Assembly: GCF_024362385.1 (NCBI RefSeq)
Contig: NZ_CP101466.1
Coordinates: 2,356,001-2,420,000 of the forward strand
From: Arthrobacter sp. DNA4
GTDB taxonomy: Bacteria > Actinomycetota > Actinomycetes > Actinomycetales > Micrococcaceae
Direction of reading: 5' to 3'
DNA: 64,000 nucleotides
Positions 17,304 to 26,616 of this stretch are shown here, piece after piece. The notes beneath the pieces are model-generated. The model was not told the DNA's origin, made no database searches, and worked only from the letters and a program-made list of their open reading frames with translations. Each line of letters starts with the position of its first letter. Positions within the stretch are counted from its first letter, which is position 1. Both the position numbers and the translations under genes were made by a program.

Positions 17304-17495
17304 ATGGGAGTAAGCGAAGAGTTGCGGGCGCTGGGCGATGTGGTGGACAGGCTCGCGGCGAAGTTTCCCGCCCTGTCCAGGGAGCACATTGAGGACGTGG
17401 TGCAGCAGGAACACAGCCTCCTGGACACGGGCAGGGTCAGGGCGTTCATACCGGTCCTGGTTGAGCACGCAGCCAGGGACCGCCTGTCCCGGTAA
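17304..17495 (+). CDS. Three-helix-bundle dimerisation domain protein
   Basis: 63 residues predicted as helices: EELRALGDVVDRLAAKFP, REHIEDVVQQEHSLL and RVRAFIPVLVEHAARDRL. The pattern matches the small actinobacterial three-helix-bundle dimerisation domain seen alone or fused to regulators. Function is unknown. There is no clear ribosome binding site before ATG 17304. The preceding 170 bases contain no gene and hold only the palindrome at 17261-17273. Confidence 0.65.
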   Translation: MGVSEELRALGDVVDRLAAKFPALSREHIEDVVQQEHSLLDTGRVRAFIPVLVEHAARDRLSR

Positions 17496-17509
17496 TTCGC
17501 GGTAAGGCC

Positions 17510-18542
17510 TCAGGTGGCCGTCGCGACGTCGATAAGCACCTTTCCAATGGTCTCCTGTTCCACCGCATCGTGGGCTGCAGGAGTCTGCTCCAGCGGGAAG
17601 CGCGTCAGTGGCAGCCCGTGTTCTTCACCCACCCGGAGCGCGCCGGCGGCGAGCGCTTCGGCCACGGCGGCCACGGCGCGCTGCTTCTGTTCGTCGGTGA
17701 CTGTGTAGGTGAGGATGAACTGGTACCGGACGTTCTTGGTCATGCTTTCGCGGATGGGGAGCGTGAGTGATTCTCCGGGGTTCGCCGCGTAGATGGAGAT
17801 GGTTCCGCCCGGTTTGAGGATCTCCAGGTCCGTTTCGATGTTGGCGGGCGCGTTGACGTCCACAATGATGTCGACGCCGTCCGTGGCCACTTGGTGGACG
17901 GCGTCGACAACGTCGTCCGTCCGGTAGTTGATAACCGTTCCGGCGCCGGCACCGCGGGCAAGCTCAGCTTTGCGGTCCCCGCTGACGGTCGTGATGACGG
18001 CGGCACCGGCCCATCGTGCGAGCTGGATGGCCGCATGGCCTACGGCTCCGGCGCCTCCCGTGACCAGGACGGTTCGCCCCGCCAGGGCACCGGGGGAGAG
18101 CCGGCCCGTCCTCGTTCGAGGTCAGGGCCCGGTGCGCCGTCAGGGCCGGGATCCCCAACGAGGCGCCGGTGTCGAAGGACTCGGCGTCGGGAAGGGCCAC
18201 TGCTTTGTGGTTCGGCACCACCACGTATTCCTGGGCGGTACCTTCGTTGCCGCCCCAGGCGACGTCCCACAGCCAGACGCGGTCGCCCACGGTGAAGCCG
18301 GCCACTCCGGCGCCCAGCTGGTCGATGACTCCGGCTCCGTCCTGGTTTGGAACCTTCGGGGCGTCCAGCTTCCTGCTTCCGCTTCCGGACCGCGACTTCC
18401 AGTCGGTGGGATTCACTCCGGACACCACCACCCGGACGCGGACCTCTCCCGCTCCTGGCTCCGCCAATGGCTTGTCCTGGAGCTTCAGCACGGATGCGGG
18501 CCCAGTTTCCTCGTACACGATTGCTTTCACGTTGTCTCCCAT
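17510..18542 (-). pseudogene. NADPH:quinone oxidoreductase (zinc-less MDR) with one frameshift
   Basis: The first 150 residues (from ATG 18542) read as the GroES-like domain of a quinone oxidoreductase: VKAIVYEETGPASVLKLQD, NPTDWKSRSG, AGVAGFTVGDRVW. The frame then turns into Arg/Pro-rich nonsense at about 18095. In the adjacent frame the Rossmann domain continues: TVLVTGGAGAVGHAAIQLA, DGVDIIVDVNAPANIETDL and the tail to 17510. Removing one base from the run of five C at 18092-18096 rejoins a 344-codon protein of normal length, so this is a single +1 frameshift: either a sequencing artefact or a very young pseudogene. Confidence 0.85.
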
Positions 18543-18617
18543 GTCCGGTTGCGGATGCCCTTACCGCTCCAACCTACCGAAAGCGCCGCTTGCGGGCAGC
18601 GCCCGGTCCACCGGCAT

Positions 18618-19108
18618 TCAGTCTTCCTGCAGGTTGGCGGTGCCCAAGGCGGTCTTCCCGGCGTAGTCATAGATCACCACGCTGCGGATAGGTTCCCGCA
18701 GGGCGGCCCATCTGGCGGCGTCCATTTCCACCCGCTGGCTGGCCCCCGTGAGCGGCCCCAGTTCGATCAGCCTGGCCGATGACAGTCCGGCGCCGCCGCC
18801 CGTCCCTGGGACCAGCGTGCCCGGGCTCAGCATCAGGCGGAGATCGTCGCCGGCGCCGGTTGCAAGGTTCTCCAGCTGCAGGACAGCGCCGGCTTGGGTG
18901 ATGTGGATCGCCACCGTTCCCGTCGTGACTGCTCCCTGGGACTGGAACTGCCCCCTCAACGTCACAGGCCCCGCAGAGGGGTAACACCGGGAGCAGTTTC
19001 CGCCGTGGGGCTTCCCTGCTCCGGTCCACGCATGGGGCTGGAATCAGTGCAGCCGGTCAGGCTTACCGCCAGCACTACCGAGAGAACCGCGTACTGTATC
19101 AACTTCAT
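18618..19108 (-). pseudogene. DM13-domain-like lipoprotein with one frameshift
   Basis: ATG 19108 starts a lipoprotein signal (MKLIQYAVLSVVLAVSLTGC, lipobox LTGC at residues 17-20) that stops early at 18962. The next frame continues with LRGQFQSQGAVTTGTVAIHI and ends VVIYDYAGKTALGTANLQED, a DM13-like electron-transfer/adhesion domain (DDLRLMLSPG, VVIYD). Adding one base to the four-G run at 18978-18981 (plus-strand view) joins them into a 163-residue secreted lipoprotein. The domain assignment rests on pattern similarity only. Confidence 0.7.
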
Positions 19109-19137
19109 TTTTCCCCCAATGTATTGTTTCCGCCTTC

Positions 19138-20742
19138 CTAGAACCGGGACGTGCCACGCAGCGGGCGCGGCCGTCCATCCGGGTCCACAATGAACCGGTA
19201 AACGGGATCGGCCCACAGGCGGTGGAACGGCGGTACGGGCTGGGGTGTGTGGTGACGCACCTGCCCGGCCGGGCGGGGTTCGGAACGGCCGGTGCGGTGC
19301 CACTGGTCCAGGCCATCGGCTGCGCTGTTCCACAGCTCCAGTTCGCCCCCGTCCGCAAGGAGCCGCGGGTCGTCCTGGTCAAGGCCCAGATGCTCGGCCC
19401 AGAGCTGGAGCCGCAGCATCCTCGCGAGCGGGTGGGTCCCTGGTGCGCCCTTGTTATCGCCGGGCGTCCCACCAGCCGATGTGTCGATTACTGCACAGGT
19501 GAGCTCGCTGTCGGTTGTCCAGGACCGGCGGTTGAAGTTGTCCGACCCGCAGGTGAACCAGGTGTCGTCGATGATGCAGATCTTGGCGTGGACATAAATC
19601 GGCGTCCCCTCACTGTTCTCCAGGTCGAACACCCCCACCCGGTCCGGTGCGGCCCGGCGAAGCATTCCGATGGCACGCAGTTGCCCCAGGCGCCTGGGCG
19701 GTCCGCCAAGGAAGCCGTCAGAGTCCGGGTACCGGGGCACCACGATGATGACGTTGAGCCTGCGGTTGCGTTTTAGGGCCTCTGCAATGCCGGCGGCGAC
19801 CTCTGTTGACCACAGGTACTGGTCCTCGATGTAGATGAGCGAGCGGGCCTGGGCGAAGGCCTTTGCGTACGCCCTGGCTATGCTTCGTTCTCCATTGGGG
19901 GCGAACGGGAATGGCGGGTGCTTCACACCGTAGGTGCGCAGCAGTTGAACGGCGTGTGGGTACCGGTGGAGGGGCGGAGCGGCCTCCGGCAACGGTTTAG
20001 GGTGCCTCGGCATGCGGGCCAGGCGCTGCAACAGCATTCGGTATGGGGTTCTGCGGTCCAGCGGGTGGGGGTCGTTCCATCGTTCTGCGAACACGGCAAG
20101 CACATCGGCAACTATGGGACCGCGCAGTTCAAGGGCGGCATCGTGCCAGGGAGGCCGCTGCCCGTAGCGGGAATCCATCTTCACTGCCTGCGGGTCTCCC
20201 GCATGGTAAGCGTCATCGCGGCGGCTGTGTGAAAGGTCGATTCCCCCTACGAAGGCTACGTCGCGGGAGGGGTCGTCACGGCGGCGGATGACCACCAGTT
20301 TCTGATGGTGGGAACCGAAGAGACGGACGCGCTGATCCAACAGCGCCTCCCCGCCGGAGTCGTTGATCTGGCGGCTGAGGAGCTCGTTTGAGCGTCCACT
20401 GATGGGGGCTGACACCCGCTCGCCGTGTGACCTCCAGACAAGGCCGCGTACTTCGACGCCGGACCGGGCCAGTTCCGCGAGCAACCCGCCAATCGTCGTA
20501 CCACCGGGTTCCAACTGCTCATCACCGTCGCCGCGCCAGTCGGTGAACCATACCCGGTCTCCAGCCTTCAGGGCGGACAACTCCGCGTGCAGCCTGGAGA
20601 AGTAGGCAGCCCCATGCACCAGGGGCGTGACCAGGTTGCCTTCCGACCAGGGTGGTGATTCTGCACCGCCGGCGTGGATCAAGGAAGCCGGGTTTCCGCG
20701 CTCGGCCCCATTCAGGAACCACTTGCCAACCGTGCTGTCCAC
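19138..20742 (-). CDS. Phospholipase D-like (cardiolipin synthase-type) protein
   Basis: 534 residues with two HKD-type motifs: SHHQKLVVIRRRDDPSRD in the N-terminal half (first His varied to HxK with a Gln inserted) and YVHAKICIIDDTWFTCGSDN in the C-terminal half (HxKxxxxD then GSxN). Such proteins hydrolyse or transfer phosphatidyl groups. No signal peptide or membrane segment is obvious. GTG 20742 has AGGAG six bases upstream, making it a better start than the ATG at 20790. Confidence 0.88.
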   Translation of the reverse strand: MDSTVGKWFLNGAERGNPASLIHAGGAESPPWSEGNLVTPLVHGAAYFSRLHAELSALKAGDRVWFTDWRGDGDEQLEPGGTTIGGLLAELARSGVEVRGLVWRSHGERVSAPISGRSNELLSRQINDSGGEALLDQRVRLFGSHHQKLVVIRRRDDPSRDVAFVGGIDLSHSRRDDAYHAGDPQAVKMDSRYGQRPPWHDAALELRGPIVADVLAVFAERWNDPHPLDRRTPYRMLLQRLARMPRHPKPLPEAAPPLHRYPHAVQLLRTYGVKHPPFPFAPNGERSIARAYAKAFAQARSLIYIEDQYLWSTEVAAGIAEALKRNRRLNVIIVVPRYPDSDGFLGGPPRRLGQLRAIGMLRRAAPDRVGVFDLENSEGTPIYVHAKICIIDDTWFTCGSDNFNRRSWTTDSELTCAVIDTSAGGTPGDNKGAPGTHPLARMLRLQLWAEHLGLDQDDPRLLADGGELELWNSAADGLDQWHRTGRSEPRPAGQVRHHTPQPVPPFHRLWADPVYRFIVDPDGRPRPLRGTSRF

Positions 20743-20924
20743 TCGGTGCTCCTTTCGGGGCCCGGGGGACCAGGCCACTGCGGATTCCAAACTAGCCTAT
20801 GGCCGCGCGCAAACTGTCTGTCCTCCCGGGGCGGGGGAAACAAGCCGCGATGCGGCAGCGGTCCGGCCAGGTGGGAATAGGCTTGTCCCAGGCCGCTTCC
20901 AAACCCGTAAGAATGAGGCAAAAC

Positions 20925-21386
20925 ATGTCATTGAAGGAAAAGCTGAAGGGCGACGTCGTCGCCCACATGAAAGCCGGCAACAAGGTCGCCCTCACCACGG
21001 TGCGCAACGTCCTTGGTGAGATCGAAACCCGGGAGAAATCAGGAAAGACCCCGGTTGAGCTTGATGACCTTCAGGTCACGGCGTTGCTGCAGAAAGAGGC
21101 CGCCAAGCGCCGTGACACCGCCGCCACCTATTCCGCCGCCGGGCACGATGACCGGGCACAGGCCGAAATCGCCGAGGCTGAGGTCATCGAGGCCTACCTG
21201 CCCAAGGCCCTGACCCGCGAGGAAGCCGAAGCGATCATCGACGGGGTCATCGCGGACATGGGAGCCGGGGGAACCGCGCTGACAATGCGTTCCATGGGTG
21301 CGGTCATGAAGTCCGTAACCCCCAAAATCGGCGGACGCTTCGACGGCAAAGCCGTCAGCGAGATCGTGAAGGCACGCCTGGCTTGA
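20925..21386 (+). CDS. GatB/YqeY domain-containing protein
   Basis: 153 residues forming a stand-alone YqeY protein: LKGDVVAHMKAGNKVALTTVRNVL at the N-terminus, then KEAAKRRDTAATYSAAGHDDRAQAE and the tail helices EAEAIIDGVIADMG...GAVMKSVTPKIGGRFDGKAV. The domain resembles the tRNA-binding tail of GatB; the stand-alone protein's role is not settled. ATG 20925 is preceded by GAGG. Confidence 0.9.
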   Translation: MSLKEKLKGDVVAHMKAGNKVALTTVRNVLGEIETREKSGKTPVELDDLQVTALLQKEAAKRRDTAATYSAAGHDDRAQAEIAEAEVIEAYLPKALTREEAEAIIDGVIADMGAGGTALTMRSMGAVMKSVTPKIGGRFDGKAVSEIVKARLA

Positions 21387-21449
21387 TGGCAGGGCGACGA
21401 TGCAGTCCGGAAACGACGTAGTTCCCGCGACCCTGCGCGTAATTAGGCC

Positions 21450-21938
21450 ATGGGGTTCCGGGCTCACCGAGCCGATACGTCGCGGAAAGGCGTGGCAGTG
21501 ATGGCCACGGCCGGTGTGCTTGTGTCGTGTCTTTCATCCGCCTGCGGCGGGTCCTGGCAAGGAGAGCCGCCCTGTTTGCCTCCAAGCTATGCCGTGAACC
21601 CGGCCGTCGCGAAACCGGGTGACGCCGTCACAGTGCACGCGGCCGACGCTGACTGCAATCCCCGGTACGGACAGAACGCCCGGATTTACGTCTCGGTCAC
21701 CGATGCCGCCGGTCACGCCTTCATCAGCACGACTGCCGCGATGAACGACGCCGGCGGGTTTTCTTACCAGTTTGAGGTGCCGCTGACGGCAGCGCCGGGG
21801 GAGGCCAGCGTTGAGGCCTACCCTTTCGGCGTGGATTGGTGTGACGATACCGGGACGAATAACCGTATTCGCCATGCGGAAGGTTTCAGCCGGGTGTCGT
21901 GCGCTGCAAGGACAAGGCCGCTGACAATTACCGCCTAA
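21450..21938 (+). CDS. Secreted lipoprotein of unknown function
   Basis: 162 residues. A basic N-region (RAHRADTSRK) precedes a hydrophobic stretch and the lipobox SSAC, so Cys32 would be lipidated. The mature part begins with a PSYAVNPAVAKPGDAVTVHAADADC segment and looks like a single beta-sandwich (Ig-like) domain with pairs of cysteines. No family was recognised. Starts further in (ATG 21501) would remove the basic region, so ATG 21450 is preferred. Confidence 0.6.
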   Translation: MGFRAHRADTSRKGVAVMATAGVLVSCLSSACGGSWQGEPPCLPPSYAVNPAVAKPGDAVTVHAADADCNPRYGQNARIYVSVTDAAGHAFISTTAAMNDAGGFSYQFEVPLTAAPGEASVEAYPFGVDWCDDTGTNNRIRHAEGFSRVSCAARTRPLTITA

Positions 21939-21969
21939 GCGCACAGGGATCGCATCCCCGTGACGGGGT

Positions 21970-24304
21970 TCAGGAGGGGCCGTAGTCGATCCTGGCCGCG
22001 CCGTCCTTGGGAACGGTGATCCGTCCGCCCTGGAAATCCTGGACGGTGCTGCCGTCTGCCGTCACGTAGTTGTCCGTGGTCGGGTAACCAAGCCTGCCCC
22101 ACTCGAAACCGGTCCCTGCCCAGGCGTCGCGGGTCTTGCCGACGGAGAGGCGAACTCCGGTGGCCGGGCTGGAGATCAGGGCGCCCTTCTGGAAGTTGAT
22201 GAAGGAGCCACCGTCCTTCAGCCCGGTCACCCGGTTGGTTCCGGGAAACCCCAAGGTGGTTAAACCGTTCACAGCATCGAATTTGGTGCTGAACTCTGAC
22301 GGCATGGAGAAGGCCCCGAGGGCTGCGGTCCAGTAGATGGATCCACCCTGGTAGGTCTGTTTGACACCACCGCTGACCGGGATTTCATCACTCGTTGGGT
22401 AGCCGAGGAACCCGTTCTCGTATCCGGCCTGGGCCCAGGCTCCGCGGGTTGCACCAATGGACACGTGCGCGCCGGTCGCAGGGGACCAGAGGATGGAGCC
22501 GTTCTGGAAGTTCTGGTAAAGGCCACCGTTCTTGATGGCCACCTGGGGGCTGACGGCAGCGCCGAGTGAGCGGCCCATTGCCTCATGCTTTGTGAAGATG
22601 GCACCGGATACCGCGTAGGTTCCGACGTTGGGCACGAAGTAGATGACTCCGCCCTGGTAGTTCTGGGCAACACCGCCTCCTGACGTGCCGTACTCATCCG
22701 TGGTGGGGTAGCCGAGGACACCGTGCTCGAAGTTCTGTCCGGCCCAGACGTTGCGGATGGCTCCCACGGAGATGATGCCGCCGTTTGCCGGGGTCCACAG
22801 GATGGAGCCTCCCTGGTAGTTCTGGAAGGCACCTCCTTCCTTTAGCCCGGTGATCACATCGGTGACCGGGTAGCCCAGGCTGCCCCACTCGAAACCCGTG
22901 GAGGCCCATTTATCACGGATCGGGCCGGCGCTGACTGCAGCTCCGGACGCTGGGGAAAACATGATCGCCCCGCCCTGGAAGCCCTGCCAGGAGCCGCCAT
23001 TGCGGAGCCCACGGAACTCATCGGTTGTTGGGTATCCCAATGGGCCACCTTCAGCTCCCTGGGAGCGCCACTTGCCGTAGATGCCAGCTGTGACGGCGTG
23101 CGTTCCCGCAGCGGGTGAGGAGAAGATCGCTCCATACTGGTACGCCTGGTAGGAGCCGCCGTCCTTGAGGCCGGTGATGACGTCACTGACGGGGTATCCC
23201 AAAGCACCGTTTTCAAAGCCGGTTTCTGCCCACTTGTCCCGAATTGGCCCGAAAGACGAAAGGTACGCTCCGCTGGCGGGGGAAAACATGATGACGCCGC
23301 CCTGGTACACCTGGTAGACACCCCCGCCACGCAGGCCTCCAACTTCGTCAGTGACCGGGTAGCCGAGGGGGCCGTTTTCATAACCGAGGGAGGCCCACTT
23401 GCCGCGGGTGGCTCCCCACGAGAAATGGGCTCCGGAGAGGGGAGACCAGATGATGGCTCCTCCCTGGTAGTTCTGGAAGGCGCCACCGTCCCTCAGTCCG
23501 CCCACCTCGTTGGAGACCGGGCTGCCAAGCTGGCCCTCCGCCCTGGCTGTATTTCTGCGTGATGGCGCCAAAGGGATCCGCTGAATACGGGGTGAAGATG
23601 TCATCGACTGCACCCATGATGATTCGATCGCCGGGGCGGCTGCTGCGCAGGAACCTGTTGACCGTCTCAAGGCTGGTGGACAGGCAGCCGGCGGAAGTAG
23701 TGCGACCGGCGTGCAGGAAGATTGCGTAGGAGGCCCCCTGCACGGTATTCATGTCCGGCCGGCGGTTGTAGTTGATGACCGCCGCCTGTTCGTAATACCC
23801 CTGATTCATGTAGGTGTAGAGGTTCTCGTCAGAGGGACCGCCGCTGCCTTCGAAGTACTGGTTGTAGGTAGGCCCGTACTCACCGCCCCAGCGGGAGTTT
23901 GCGTTGACCGTGTGGTAGGCAAGGGCTGTGCCCGGGTTGGAGCGGCCCAATGCCTCGGTGACGCTGTACGAACCGGTCGGTGACTTGAATGTGTCCTCCC
24001 AGGTCAGTCCTGGCGGAGCGAAGCCTTTTAGCCCTGCGTAGCCCCAGTCCTGCCATTCCTGGACGTAGCCATTGCCGGAACGAACGCACCCGGTGATGGT
24101 GACGACGTTGGATTCACGGCCCGTGGCGGTAGCGAACGTCACCCGGTTTGCACCGAAGCTGTTGTACTTCACCTGTCCCGCAGACAGCCGCTGGCAGGGG
24201 TTGTTCTCCTGGGATCCAGCCTGGGCACTGCCGGTGCCAAGGAAGGCACTGCCCGCGACTGCGCTCACCGCCAAGGCGAGTGATAGTGGCCTGGTCCTCT
24301 TCAC
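21970..24304 (-). pseudogene. L,D-transpeptidase-like protein with ten LGFP repeats, one frameshift
   Basis: GTG 24304 (AAGGA upstream) starts a signal peptide ending GSAQAG. It is followed by a domain with SPTGSYSVTEALG and FLHAGRTTSAGCLSTS, resembling the His...Ser/Cys active site of L,D-transpeptidases. At about 23545 the frame shifts; the neighbouring frame then encodes ten LGFP-type repeats of about 50 residues (nine contain LGYP, LGSP or LGFP; one is degenerate), each with GGxxQNYQGGxIxWSP. Deleting one C at 23545-23546 joins KYSR to AEGQLGSP, giving a 777-residue wall protein. LGFP repeats are associated with binding the mycolyl-arabinogalactan or peptidoglycan wall. The repeat part by itself is an intact 500-codon frame. 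Confidence 0.85.
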
Positions 24305-24617
24305 GGGTCCTTCTTCCTGGAAGGCGCAGCATGGCGCCTTGGTGACAAATAGTCCATGCCAGGACATAAAACCCGCGTTGACGTGGGACGATGCCGGGTC
24401 TGGCGCGGCTGCCCCTAGGCTACCGGGCTGATTGCGCATCCCACGGCACCAGGTGTGGATACGCGAATGAGCGAGTCGGCCCGCGCTGTCCACCGTTGTG
24501 CTGATGAGGCAGGAAATCAGGCTCGCTTTGGGCCATCTGCCTGGCGCTTGCGGCGCTCGCCGAATTGGCCCCGGCTGTGGACTACGGATGGCGATACGTG
24601 CCTGTCGCTACTGGCGC
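24305..24617. other. Gene-free 313-bp spacer
   Basis: No convincing coding region, hairpin or repeat was seen. It must hold the promoter of the minus-strand LGFP-repeat gene and the 3' untranslated region of the four-gene operon ending at 24618. Open frames crossing it lack ribosome binding sites and have poor composition. Confidence 0.5.
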
Positions 24618-24815
24618 CTAGGGCCAACCGCTGTACGGGTCGGCGTTGTGGTTCGTGGGCGGCGGGTTCTTGTAGACCCGGCCTCGTTGTGATTGCGCCT
24701 TGCCCCGGTGCCTGGGCGGCCGGGTACGCCAATGCTTGCGCTGCCAGTGGGCGTTCAGCAGCCGCAGCACCACCATGGCAAGAATGACGGCAAGGAAGCC
24801 GTAGAGGTACTCCAT
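24618..24815 (-). CDS. Small membrane protein with basic tail (operon gene 4)
   Basis: 65 residues. A hydrophobic segment LYGFLAVILAMVVLRLLNA occupies about residues 4-22, followed by a basic and proline-rich tail (KHWRTRPPRHRGKAQSQRGR). ATG 24815 overlaps the stop of the preceding gene (TGATG) and has AGGGGA upstream. Not recognised as any family. Confidence 0.6.
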   Translation of the reverse strand: MEYLYGFLAVILAMVVLRLLNAHWQRKHWRTRPPRHRGKAQSQRGRVYKNPPPTNHNADPYSGWP

Positions 24816-25027
24816 CAGTTCCCCTGTCCGTTCGTCTTTTCCCGTTCGCGAAGCCAGCGGCTGCGCTTCACGGCGGTCCTGAACGCGAAGGCGGACATCA
24901 CTGCCATCGACCATACCTCCGGTACACCGCCCGGACCGTAATGCTCCTCGAATTGGCGGATGTTGAAGCTGCTGGGGTCATAGGGCGTTCCGTCGGGCCT
25001 GCGGAACTGCTTGTCCTGGTTGAACAC
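24815..25027 (-). CDS. Small hypothetical protein (operon gene 3)
   Basis: 70 residues starting FNQDKQFRRPDGTPYDPSSF from GTG 25027 and ending with a basic helix (RTAVKRSRWLREREK). A weakly hydrophobic centre (EVWSMAVMSAFAF) may be a membrane-associated helix. It starts 10 bases after the stop of the upstream gene and overlaps the next by TGATG, so it is clearly part of the operon. Not recognised. Confidence 0.6.
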   Translation of the reverse strand: MFNQDKQFRRPDGTPYDPSSFNIRQFEEHYGPGGVPEVWSMAVMSAFAFRTAVKRSRWLREREKTNGQGN

Positions 25028-25037
25028 GGGCCGAATC

Positions 25038-25508
25038 CTAACGGGACGTGCCGGGCTGGTCCCGGCGGTTCTGGCCGAGTTCCAGGAGGTTGATGTCGAC
25101 GCTGCCGCTGGAGCTCGGCTTCGGGGAACCGCGGAGTTTGCGCAGCTGGGTGGCCCGGTACTCGTCACGGGCGAGGTTGAACGTGTAGAGCGTTAGGAGC
25201 CCTCCGAAGCCGATCAGCCACAGGGCACCCCACTCCGGACCGCTCCCCTCCCAGAGAGGACGCTGGAAGAGCCACACGCCGGTGGCCAGGATGAGAACCA
25301 TGACGACCATCAGGATTCCCATGCCCCACCAGGTGCTGACCTGGGCCTGTCCGCCCCCGGGCGTGAACCCGATCTCATCGGCCGGGTAGCTGTGCAGCCC
25401 GCCCGTGCTGGTCTTGCGGAGCACGCGCTTCTCTCCGGCGGCGACCGCCCTCTTGTGTTCGGCGTAGACGGCGTCCTCGCGCGCAAACCGTTCCCGGTCG
25501 TAAACCAT
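25038..25508 (-). CDS. Hypothetical two-pass membrane protein (operon gene 2)
   Basis: 156 residues. A charged N-terminal region (DRERFAREDAVYAEHKRAVAAGEKRVLRK in part) is followed by two membrane helices, GMGILMVVMVLILATGVWLF and WGALWLIGFGGLLTLYTF, and a polar C-terminal tail. It starts two bases after the stop of operon gene 1. No family was recognised. Confidence 0.65.
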   Translation of the reverse strand: MVYDRERFAREDAVYAEHKRAVAAGEKRVLRKTSTGGLHSYPADEIGFTPGGGQAQVSTWWGMGILMVVMVLILATGVWLFQRPLWEGSGPEWGALWLIGFGGLLTLYTFNLARDEYRATQLRKLRGSPKPSSSGSVDINLLELGQNRRDQPGTSR

Positions 25509-25510
25509 TG

Positions 25511-26071
25511 TCAGGCTCGTTTCTCGTGGCTGGGCAGGTAGTGGGGTTCGCCCGGGAACGGGCAGGTGCTGAACGGGAAGTTCTCCCGGGTGATCTCCAG
25601 AGTTCCCGGATGGTCCTCAAACCAGCGGCGGGCCTGGTCGTCGGTGACACCGTACCTTGGCTTGGGCAGGCCCCTGTCCTTGCGGCGCTTTCGGGTCTTA
25701 AGCTCGCCCCGAAGGGCGCGGAGAGTCAGCAGCCAGCCACCTGTGAACAGGGCCGTGCAGACGATGGATACGACGAACCAGATCAGTCCCTTGCCCATGT
25801 CGCCCAGGTCAGGGAAGGAAGTGATGATCCCGTAGATGCTGACCAGGATGAAGAGTGGAGCGAGGATCGCCGGGACGGTTGCGATGAGGGCGACAATGGC
25901 CAGAGCGGTGAATGTTCTTGCCTGGTAGTTGCCCCCGCTGGGCAGTGACCCACCAAGTCCCCACTCCTCATGGGTGTAGGCGTAGATGACCGTTTCCCTG
26001 CCCCGGCCACCTGTGGCGTAGAAGTACTTGGGGACCTGACCGTCCCTGGTGTTCCGGGTGCCGGTCGTCAT
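25511..26071 (-). CDS. Hypothetical membrane protein (operon gene 1)
   Basis: 186 residues. N-terminal motif VPKYFYATGGRGRETVIYAYTHEEWG, then two or three hydrophobic helices (TALAIVALIATVPAILAPLF, IWFVVSIVCTALFTGGWLLT), then a cytoplasmic tail with YGVTDDQARRWFEDHPGTLEITRENFPF and Cys-Pro-Phe-Pro. The tail could be a small folded domain. No family was recognised. It heads a compact four-gene operon running to 24618. Confidence 0.65.
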   Translation of the reverse strand: MTTGTRNTRDGQVPKYFYATGGRGRETVIYAYTHEEWGLGGSLPSGGNYQARTFTALAIVALIATVPAILAPLFILVSIYGIITSFPDLGDMGKGLIWFVVSIVCTALFTGGWLLTLRALRGELKTRKRRKDRGLPKPRYGVTDDQARRWFEDHPGTLEITRENFPFSTCPFPGEPHYLPSHEKRA

Positions 26072-26323
26072 TCCCCCTGCTTCCGTCCCGAGGGCCCGCG
26101 TGAAGTGCGGGCTGCGAACTCTGATGCGTGCGGTCCATAGGGGCCGTCACCCCTGGCTTCGGGTGAGAAAGCATTTTGCTGCCGCACGCGTAGCTCTCAC
26201 CCTAACGAAAACCAAGGCGAAACCATGTTGCTGGAGACGTCCGGTTCGATGCTCCGCTCCAGTAAAGGATCAGGAACGGGACCACGGTTGGATTCTGGTC
26301 ACGACGCGGTTGGAGACACAAGA

Positions 26324-26356
26324 AAGCCCCGGAACATCAATGATGTTCCGGGGCTT
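26324..26356 (-). terminator. Hairpin terminator of tRNA-Leu
   Basis: Perfect 16-base arms around a single base (AAGCCCCGGAACATCA and its complement) lie 8 bases past the tRNA 3' end. The minus strand continues into TCTTGTG. Confidence 0.85.
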
Positions 26357-26363
26357 CCCATTG

Positions 26364-26446
26364 TGCGCGGAGGGGGACTTGAACCCCCACCCCCTTTCGA
26401 GGACTAGCACCTCAAGCTAGCGCGTCTGCCATTCCGCCACCCGCGC
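26364..26446 (-). tRNA. tRNA-Leu (anticodon GAG)
   Basis: The 83-base gene folds as a class II tRNA: acceptor GCGCGGG/TCCGCGC (one G-U), D arm GGCGGAATGGCAGACGC, anticodon stem CTAGC/GCTAG with loop TTGAGGT (anticodon GAG, reading CUC/CUU), a long variable arm, and T arm GGGGG-TTCAAGT-CCCCC. CCA is not encoded. It is followed by its own terminator and preceded by the start region of the M20 peptidase gene on the other strand. Confidence 0.95.
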
Positions 26447-26616
26447 AGGTGGTAATTCGGGAAGCGTCTCCGCCTTTCAGCGTTTCGCGCCTCTCCGAAG
26501 CAGCGAGAAAAACTCTAACACGAACTTTCCGGGAACAACGAATCGGGCCAAGTAGGTAGGCTGAGGGCAGCGATTCAGCTCGTGCCACCCAGTCATTCCC
26601 TACCAAGGAGCCACCA

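Noticed and set aside
22000..23530. Repeating DNA pattern of about 150 bases that might suggest a satellite or CRISPR
   Set aside because: The repeats are codon-degenerate, keep the reading frame and encode LGFP protein repeats; no identical short repeats with unique spacers exist.
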